Source: Sinobacterium caligoides
Lineage (GTDB): Bacteria; Pseudomonadota; Gammaproteobacteria; Pseudomonadales; Sinobacteriaceae
Length of the DNA: 64,000 bases
Assembly (NCBI RefSeq): GCF_003752585.1
Contig: NZ_RKHR01000004.1
Coordinates: forward strand, 186,001-250,000
Direction of reading: 5' to 3'
Positions 58,412 to 64,000 of this stretch are shown here, piece after piece; positions within the stretch are counted from its first letter, which is position 1, and each line of letters opens with the position of its first letter. A model generated the notes under the pieces. It did not search any database. It saw only the letters and a program-made list of their open reading frames with translations, and had not been told where the DNA came from. The position numbers and the translations under genes are program-made.

Positions 58412-58765
58412 TTAAGCCAAGTTCATCCCCCCGATAGCCTCTTCATCGAGCCAGGATTGGTCACAATGATCACAACAGTACTCGCCCTGAGCCGCCGTTG
58501 GCTTAAACTCAAAAAACAAGCTTCGATGCATCACCCAGCCTCGACGACAGCTCGGGCACTTCAGCTTAGGCTTGGCGCAGTTATAACAGCTCCACAGCTC
58601 ATGCCCTGCACTATTATTACCTTGCTTACGCACTAACCGTCGCTCGCAGGTATGGCAGTCGAGCACCGGCGACTCATAGTCACACTGCCGACAAGCCCAG
58701 ACTTCCAGCCCCGCCTGATAACGCACCAGACGAACCTCTCCCTCCTCACACTGACAACACCGCAT
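58412..58765 (-). CDS. Cys-rich zinc-ribbon protein
   Basis: 117 residues from the ATG at 58765. Six CxxC pairs are spaced along the chain: CCQC, CRQC, CHTC, CYNC, CPSC and CDHC, consistent with three four-Cys zinc ribbons. There is no membrane segment. Family not recognised. Such proteins bind nucleic acid or protein partners. It is convergent with the LuxR-type gene. Confidence 0.75.
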   Translation of the reverse strand: MRCCQCEEGEVRLVRYQAGLEVWACRQCDYESPVLDCHTCERRLVRKQGNNSAGHELWSCYNCAKPKLKCPSCRRGWVMHRSLFFEFKPTAAQGEYCCDHCDQSWLDEEAIGGMNLA

Positions 58766-59054
58766 ATTCACTCTCTTTTATTATTAGTTTCGTCTCTAGC
58801 GAAGCCGATCATTTGCTCAAATAAGCAGGCCATTATACCGGATTACGGCACCTCACCCCATAATAACCTACACGACAGTTTCTCTCTGCCACAATACCTC
58901 CACGAACAAGTCGCAGCTGCCTCTGGATCCTTACAAGGCGACCCACAAGCAATGATTGATCTGAACTGCGCTTATCTGCTAACGCATCCGCCTTACGCTA
59001 TGCAATAATTAGTGATGACACATTGTTTATTTAGCGCCACTGATCGGATCCTTC

Positions 59055-60035
59055 ATGACTCTTAACGCCTGTATTATCCAACACATCGACAGCTCTTCTG
59101 ATAACCACCAGCACCACGAGCGCTGCCTGCCCGTTAACGAGCAGACTGAAGAACTATTTAACCAGTTAAAACATAACTTTATTACCCGTGTTGGTAAAAA
59201 ATACGGCCGTTTTGACCCCGATGGTGAAGCAGACTTTGCCAGCAAGGTCAGCGACCTCAGCGCCGCGAGTGACCTTGCTGAGCTCTCTGGCGAGCTCTCC
59301 GAGCAGCTGCATAACGGCCTTAAAGAAGCCGAAGAAGCACTTTCTGCCTATTTCGTCTTCGGCCGCGAAAGGGTTGCCGAAGAAGAGTTTCTGTATCTTT
59401 TCTGTATTCAGCTTAAGCAGGCTCTGCAGATTTCTGATGAGCTCGAAATCAACGACACGCAGTTTCTCAATCTGAGTGAGATTGGCTTCGCACTCCGTCT
59501 CAATATCAGTCAGTGGCAAGCTAACGAAGATAAGTATCTGACGATGTATAGCTATCGGCTGGAAAAAGAGACCGTCATCGCATTACAAAAGATTCTCGGC
59601 TTTACCAGCACGGTCAACGCCAACGCAGACACTAAGGCGCTGATTAATAGTATTCAGAACTACGCTCACGAATTACCTGAGAGTAAGGCGCACGAGGTTC
59701 GCACTCAGGCCTTTGAATACTGCGAGAGTCAGCATAAGGCTGGCGAGCCAATTGGTTTAGATGAGCTATCCCGCCAAATCAATCATGACGAGCCTGAGCA
59801 ATTCAAAAACTTCATCGCCGAAAGAGTCGAAGAGAAGCCTAAGCAAGAAGTCATCGCCGATGCCAAGCAGTTAAAGAGCCTGGTAAAAATGGCAGGGCGC
59901 GACAAGGAGTTCACACTCTCATTTAACTCAAGCATCCTCGGTAGCCGCATCATCTGGGATGAGGATCAGGACACCCTGACCATCTCTGGCCTACCTAACG
60001 CCTTAAAAGCACAAATGAAACGGCAGCAGGGCTAA
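59055..60035 (+). CDS. ndpA: nucleoid-associated protein NdpA/YejK
   Basis: 326 residues, the usual length of the 37-kDa nucleoid-associated family. Typical segments are LPVNEQTEELFNQLKHNFITRVGKKYGRFDPD, FLYLFCIQLKQALQISDELEINDTQFLNLSEIGFALRLNI and the C-terminal KEFTLSFNSSILGSRIIWDEDQDTLTISGLPNALKAQM. It binds DNA and the nucleoid. The stop overlaps the start of the MarR-type gene by one base (TAATG), so the two are translationally coupled. Confidence 0.93.
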   Translation: MTLNACIIQHIDSSSDNHQHHERCLPVNEQTEELFNQLKHNFITRVGKKYGRFDPDGEADFASKVSDLSAASDLAELSGELSEQLHNGLKEAEEALSAYFVFGRERVAEEEFLYLFCIQLKQALQISDELEINDTQFLNLSEIGFALRLNISQWQANEDKYLTMYSYRLEKETVIALQKILGFTSTVNANADTKALINSIQNYAHELPESKAHEVRTQAFEYCESQHKAGEPIGLDELSRQINHDEPEQFKNFIAERVEEKPKQEVIADAKQLKSLVKMAGRDKEFTLSFNSSILGSRIIWDEDQDTLTISGLPNALKAQMKRQQG

Positions 60036-60529
60036 TGGTACAGGGGCCAAGCAAGCCATCCAATAATCGCCCGATGATTGCTAGCGAAGCCCTCAAGGAC
60101 AATCTTAACCTGCTGATCAGCGATATATCGATACTGCAAGAGAAGCTCTTCAACCTGCACTGCCGTCAGCTTGGCGGCATTCAGCTCACCCGCGCTCAAG
60201 CACAGCTATTAGCCTTGCTGGCGACAGGAGATGGCCTAAGCCAAACCCAAATCGTCAGTCAACTCAGCATAGAGAAATCAGCATTAGCAAGCCTGCTCAC
60301 CAATTTAGAGAGTGCTGGCTGGATCATTAGACTCAGCGACAACAAGGATCGGCGCCTAAAACGTGTTTATCTGACCGATAAGCTCAAGCAACATCAAGCG
60401 GGCCTCAGTGTTGTCGCCCAACAATCACTCGATATCGCCTTGCACAACATCTCACAAACAGACGTAGAGCAATTATTGGCCACCCTCATGGAAGTTCGAG
60501 CCAACCTTGACCAAGCGTTGAGTAATTAA
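60035..60529 (+). CDS. MarR-family transcriptional regulator
   Basis: 164 residues. The winged helix-turn-helix is LTRAQAQLLALLATGDGLSQTQIVSQLSIEKSALASLLTNLESAGWIIRLSDNKDRRLKRVYLTDK (~50-115), with the conserved D-x-R-x-x wing (DNKDRRLKRV). Helical dimerisation segments flank it. It is coupled to ndpA by a one-base overlap and is followed by a strong bidirectional terminator. The ligand is unknown. Confidence 0.9.
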   Translation: MVQGPSKPSNNRPMIASEALKDNLNLLISDISILQEKLFNLHCRQLGGIQLTRAQAQLLALLATGDGLSQTQIVSQLSIEKSALASLLTNLESAGWIIRLSDNKDRRLKRVYLTDKLKQHQAGLSVVAQQSLDIALHNISQTDVEQLLATLMEVRANLDQALSN

Positions 60530-60561
60530 CCACCAGATAAACGATGAATAAAGCCTGCTAT

Positions 60562-60596
60562 AAAAATGCCAGCTCTGCATCAGAGCTGGCATTTTT
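60562..60596. terminator. strong bidirectional rho-independent terminator
   Basis: AAAAATGCCAGCTCTG and CAGAGCTGGCATTTTT form a perfect 16-bp stem with a 3-nt loop. T-tracts exist in both directions. It separates the MarR-type gene from the convergent dioxygenase gene. Confidence 0.95.
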
Positions 60597-60628
60597 CTTT
60601 TCACGGTAGCCGGGACAAAAAGATCACC

Positions 60629-61528
60629 CTAGCCCTGGAACTTATGCCCCCAGAACGACGGCAGCGTGCTCACTGTCGGTGTGTAAGTGCTCCAATCCAC
60701 CTGACGTCCACCACAACCAAACTCAAGGGCGAAGCCACCTGGCGTGGCACAGTAAAAAGAAATCATTTCATCATTGGTATGACGTCCGAGGGTAGAGACA
60801 ATCGGAATCTCCTTCTCCTGCACCCGATCCAGGCAGTAGCCGACTTCGTCGATTGTCTTCACTTCCATCATTAGGTGCACACACCCGCTTGGCATCGGCG
60901 CTTCATAGAGAGCCAATGTGTGGTGACGAGGGTTATCCACATGTAGAAAGTGTAAGCCCTGGCCTGGGTCAGCCGGGTCATCAGTGAACTTAAAGTGCAT
61001 TTGATCGACCTGGCCAAAGCCCAGGACCTCACGATAGAACTTGTGTGTTACCTGCAGAGCCGGAGCAGGTAAAACCACGTGACCAAGCCCCATATCGCCG
61101 CTAACCCCCGTCTCAAACTCTGCGATACCAACCGGCGAAATAAACTTGGCATAATCAAGGTCAGAGCCCCAATATAGCTCAATAGTATTCTCAGAGGGGT
61201 CTTGTAATCGTACCAAGTCTTTCACTCGGCGGGCCTGAAGCTCTTCAGCTGTACCGTGCTCGAAGCTCACACCGGCCGCCTCAAGTTCCTGCTTTGCTGC
61301 GTTAAACTCCTCCTCACCACCGAGCTCGAAACCACTCAAAAGCAGACGATCGGTCTCGCCTTTAGTGATCGCGAAACGATAGGGGCGCGCATCCATTTTC
61401 AGATAAACATTGCCATCATCAGGCATCGTTGGAGCCGCCATCATGCCAACAACATTGGTACCAAACTCCAACCAGTTTTGGGGGTCTGTCGACTCAATCA
61501 GCACGTAGCCTAAACTCTTTACTTTCAT
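60629..61528 (-). CDS. type I extradiol dioxygenase (BphC/HsaC-like, two VOC domains)
   Basis: 299 residues, BphC length. Two glyoxalase/VOC halves are seen (~1-125 and ~140-285). The iron ligands match BphC: His150 (GLGHVVL), His218 (GCVHLMMEV) and Glu269 (FALEFGCG). Second-sphere residues corresponding to His195, His241 and Tyr250 of BphC are His203, His250 and Tyr259. This makes an active ring-cleaving catechol dioxygenase likely. The substrate could be 2,3-dihydroxybiphenyl, a steroid catechol or another aromatic catechol. AGGTAA precedes the ATG. It is flanked by two regulators and has no other ring-cleavage gene alongside. Confidence 0.92.
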   Translation of the reverse strand: MKVKSLGYVLIESTDPQNWLEFGTNVVGMMAAPTMPDDGNVYLKMDARPYRFAITKGETDRLLLSGFELGGEEEFNAAKQELEAAGVSFEHGTAEELQARRVKDLVRLQDPSENTIELYWGSDLDYAKFISPVGIAEFETGVSGDMGLGHVVLPAPALQVTHKFYREVLGFGQVDQMHFKFTDDPADPGQGLHFLHVDNPRHHTLALYEAPMPSGCVHLMMEVKTIDEVGYCLDRVQEKEIPIVSTLGRHTNDEMISFYCATPGGFALEFGCGGRQVDWSTYTPTVSTLPSFWGHKFQG

Positions 61529-61807
61529 GACATTACCTATTTTATTTTATTATTTGATTTACCACGGCGTCGACATGTCTCAACACTTCAGAGAACATGG
61601 CTGGCCAACAACGGCAATCTCTCCAACCTTTCAAACACGACCAACTTAGTTAACAAGTGGCAGCTTAAACAAATATTATTAACACTTTATTGTGACACAG
61701 CCTGATACTATCGCTTTCATCCAAATAGACTAACTTCGCTTAGATGATCCATCAATTTGACAATTCTTATGGTACAGGCCGAGTATATGTAGACGCATGA
61801 CAATTAC

Positions 61808-62953
61808 TTAACGATCACTGAGGGAGTCTTCGATCGCCGCTAGTGGCGCTACACTTTTCAAAATTAAACGGATTAGTAGTGATTGACGTGTTACGCCGGC
61901 TTTACTAAAGACTGAACGTAAGTGAGTACGTGTGGTATTGCGACTCACGCTGAGCTTTTCTGACGCCTCGTCAACAGACAGGCCATTGGCTAGCGCCAAG
62001 GCGAGTCGTGCCTCCGTCGGCGTAAAACCAAACAGCTGCGTCACAACGTCAATACTCGCTGGCGATTCACTCTCGGGGTCTGAGACAAATATTGCCACCG
62101 AGGGTACTCGCCTTCCCTCTGACCACTGGCTAAGCGGAATGGCACGGATAATCAGCCCATAGTCACTTCGACCAGAAGGACGCGATATTCGCATTGCCTC
62201 GATCGACGAGCACTCACCCATACGCTGTGCAGACAATAGACGCGTCACAGTCTGCTGCAACTGACTATTTCGTGATGCCGAGCCAAGGTGTAGCTTACCT
62301 TGCTGCGCCGACAAACCATCTTGTAACCTCAAAATATCACTAGCCACTTTATTACTACCTAATATTCTCCCTTCTTCACTTAATAAAATACTTCCCAACG
62401 CCATCTGCTGCACTGCGTGGGCATACAAGTCTCGCTCCGATATTAACCGGTTGCTTTGTGCATGAAATAAAATAGCCTGCTTTAGATGCGGCAATACCGC
62501 CTGGCAAACCTCCTTGTCTCGGAGGCTAAAGTGTGGACGATTCGAATAACGCCCTAACCGAAATCGACCATCGAACTCACCTTCTATGGACATATCACCG
62601 CCCATAAAGTCTGCTAAATCATTCGACTCCATACAGCGCTGATAAAACTCGCTCTGTTTAAGTTTTTCCGGGCACAATAACTCTCGTACGGTCTTTACCT
62701 CCCCTTCTGGCAGGTCCACAAAGGGGTCAATGTTGTAGAGCCCCTGCTCGTAGGAATCAATACCCGTCTCGACACCGCCATCAATTAACATCACTAGGCG
62801 AGCTCCCTCGCGCGGTGGCTGCAAAAATATCGCGGCAAGATCAGCCTCGAGTAATTGCCGCATTCGCGATAAAAAACTCTTCCAAGGGTAATCCTCTAAT
62901 GCTCCTTTATAAGCAAGCTCAATTAACTCACTAAATTCACTATCGAACTCCAC
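61808..62953 (-). CDS. LuxR-type helix-turn-helix regulator, paralogue of the gene at 57198
   Basis: 381 residues from the GTG at 62953, chosen because GAGAG lies 8-9 bases upstream and the product then aligns with the paralogue's N-terminus; an ATG at 63049 would add 32 residues that do not align. The C-terminal helix-turn-helix is LFGFTPTEARLALALANGLSVDEASEKLSVSRNTTRTHLRSVFSKAGVTRQSLLIRLI. It shares SELIELAYKGALEDYPWKSFL and LGSILLSEEGRILGSN with the paralogue. It reads leftward, toward the dioxygenase gene (280-bp gap), which it may control (inference). Confidence 0.86.
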   Translation of the reverse strand: MEFDSEFSELIELAYKGALEDYPWKSFLSRMRQLLEADLAAIFLQPPREGARLVMLIDGGVETGIDSYEQGLYNIDPFVDLPEGEVKTVRELLCPEKLKQSEFYQRCMESNDLADFMGGDMSIEGEFDGRFRLGRYSNRPHFSLRDKEVCQAVLPHLKQAILFHAQSNRLISERDLYAHAVQQMALGSILLSEEGRILGSNKVASDILRLQDGLSAQQGKLHLGSASRNSQLQQTVTRLLSAQRMGECSSIEAMRISRPSGRSDYGLIIRAIPLSQWSEGRRVPSVAIFVSDPESESPASIDVVTQLFGFTPTEARLALALANGLSVDEASEKLSVSRNTTRTHLRSVFSKAGVTRQSLLIRLILKSVAPLAAIEDSLSDR

Positions 62954-63126
62954 AGCTAAGCTCTCTCTATTGTTATTATCTTCTAGACAACAGCTTGAGC
63001 ACACAACGGTGACGGTTTCACGTAAAAATAACGCGAACGACCAACGCATAAACCAAAACTATATCACTAGTTTATTTTATTAGAATAACGTCATTATTCA
63101 CCGTTCACGACAGAACAACAAGGGGG

Positions 63127-63843
63127 CTAGTGTGGTCGCATTACCGTCGGCATTCGCTTGCACCGACTCTGCTCCAACACAAATGCCTGCAACAATAGCT
63201 GAGTATCGAGACTACTATCGATAAACTCGACACCAAATACTGCCTTTGCTCGCAACGGATCAAAAGCTAATGGCTCTGATGGCACCTGCTGCAGTCGCGA
63301 GCGGACACAGGCTAACAAACGAACCTGTCTCGCCGCCCCTGCTACTCGAAAACGCGCATGGCAAATCAATTGATCGCCGACATGAGCCGAGGCATTCGCC
63401 AGCTCGACCGCAGCACCACCGAGGCTAATATCTTGCAAACACCCCACATGACACTGCCCAGGGTCAAGCGCAGAGCTATTGTAAACCACGGTAGGCAGAC
63501 GCAAACGAATACGCGGATGACGGCGCAATAAACGGCTGACACCGGCGCAGGGATAAGACAAAAACACCAGCGGTAGAGGATTCTTCTGTTGGCTAAGCAG
63601 TTGTGTCGAAAAGCTATGTTCCCCCTCCTCATTCGCCACACGAAGCCGCATCTTCTGCCCATCACTAAGTACAACTCGCTGCCCCCCTCGGCGCGGTGGC
63701 GTTGCCATGACGCCCTCACCAGGCACATAACCGACAAGCCGACTATGCCCGCGCCGCTCACGCGCAGCGCCCTCATCTGCAGACGCGGGGACATAGAGGT
63801 CGATCGTTGTGCCAATATCAAGGACGAGCTGCTCAAACTGCAT
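63127..63843 (-). CDS. YcgR/PilZ-domain c-di-GMP-binding protein
   Basis: 238 residues. The C-terminal PilZ domain has both c-di-GMP-binding motifs: RxxxR (Arg107-Arg111 in RRHPRIRLRLP) and DxSxxG (Asp138-Gly143 in QDISLGG). Residues 1-105 resemble the flagellar-brake/YcgR N-terminal domain. The protein senses c-di-GMP and would alter motility or surface secretion. It starts 41 bp after the preceding partial gene and may share its transcript. It could link c-di-GMP levels to the giant adhesin or flagella (inference). Confidence 0.9.
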   Translation of the reverse strand: MQFEQLVLDIGTTIDLYVPASADEGAARERRGHSRLVGYVPGEGVMATPPRRGGQRVVLSDGQKMRLRVANEEGEHSFSTQLLSQQKNPLPLVFLSYPCAGVSRLLRRHPRIRLRLPTVVYNSSALDPGQCHVGCLQDISLGGAAVELANASAHVGDQLICHARFRVAGAARQVRLLACVRSRLQQVPSEPLAFDPLRAKAVFGVEFIDSSLDTQLLLQAFVLEQSRCKRMPTVMRPH

Positions 63844-63884
63844 CGCATTACCTAGAAGCCTAAACCACCAAAAAATAGGCGGCG

Positions 63885-64000
63885 CTACCTTGATTTTAGC
63901 AGTTCTAGCTCGATTACTCGTTCTTTGCGCGGTAATTCTGCCAATTGCTGTACACCCTGGTAAAACAACTGCCAGTCGCCAGGGTTTTGCCGATACAAGG
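63885..64000 (-). CDS. C-terminal end of an unidentified protein (partial at window edge)
   Basis: A minus-strand frame is open from the right edge to a TAG at 63885-63887. It reads as a protein-like, helical C-terminus (QNPGDWQLFYQGVQQLAELPRKERVIELELLKSR). The rest lies beyond the window, so the family cannot be named. The PilZ gene follows after 41 bp on the same strand. Confidence 0.6.
   Translation of the reverse strand, partial: LYRQNPGDWQLFYQGVQQLAELPRKERVIELELLKSR

Noticed and set aside
1-64000. tRNA, rRNA, insertion sequences, prophage genes
   Set aside because: None recognised on reading either strand, though without a tool scan a degenerate element could be missed.

Overview
The window looks like a chromosomal segment of a marine-type gammaproteobacterium. 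GC is moderate, the housekeeping genes are gammaproteobacterial (radD, ndpA/yejK, rsuA, mscS, an LpoB-type activator), Shine-Dalgarno sites are ordinary, and several genes suggest lipid, steroid or aromatic metabolism (P450, SDRs, BphC-type dioxygenase, SnoaL-like protein, thioesterase). The family-level guess (Cellvibrionales/Spongiibacteraceae-like) is inference only. I saw no phage, insertion sequence, CRISPR, rRNA or tRNA.

Region 1 (1-23939, minus strand) is one uninterrupted reading frame of at least 7979 codons that runs off the left edge. It encodes a giant LapA-like surface adhesin. It starts with a retention-module-like N-terminus, followed by about 31 dystroglycan-type cadherin-like domains, tandem-95/VCBS-like domains and several concanavalin-like domains. 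Two copies of a carboxypeptidase-regulatory-like plus YfaP-like cassette sit inside host domains, each followed by a different Gly-rich linker. Four 606-bp units repeat in tandem. A 464-bp leader with five 13-bp tandem repeats precedes the gene.

Region 2 (24404-33000) holds a TetR regulator divergent from a cytochrome P450, a pterin-carbinolamine-dehydratase-like gene, a periplasmic metallo-beta-lactamase-fold hydrolase, an M23 murein endopeptidase, and two pseudouridine synthases. Region 3 (32538-35611) is an arsenic operon: an LMW-phosphatase/ArsR fusion, a GAPDH and ArsJ, with a dyad operator over its promoter. These genes fit the 1-arseno-3-phosphoglycerate export route. Region 4 (36015-43921) has a TolC-family channel that could serve the adhesin's type I secretion system, a four-gene lipoprotein operon including an LpoB-like protein, mscS, a VPLPA/PEP-CTERM-like protein and an acetate-permease-family transporter.

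Region 5 (44348-49504) has an SDR, a SnoaL-like protein, a membrane protein, a glutathione transferase behind three 18-bp repeats, and radD. Region 6 (49629-55523) is a complete coenzyme F420 cluster: F420:NADP reductase, CofE, CofD, CofC and a fused CofG-CofH (FbiC). This is unusual in a gammaproteobacterium and is the most notable metabolic system here. Region 7 (55781-64000) has an SDR, a thioesterase, two paralogous LuxR-type regulators, a zinc-ribbon protein, ndpA-marR, a BphC-type extradiol dioxygenase, a PilZ (c-di-GMP) protein and the 3' end of an unidentified gene.

The PilZ protein, the retention-module adhesin and the TolC channel suggest c-di-GMP-controlled surface attachment. LapD/LapG and the ABC/MFP secretion genes are not in the window.
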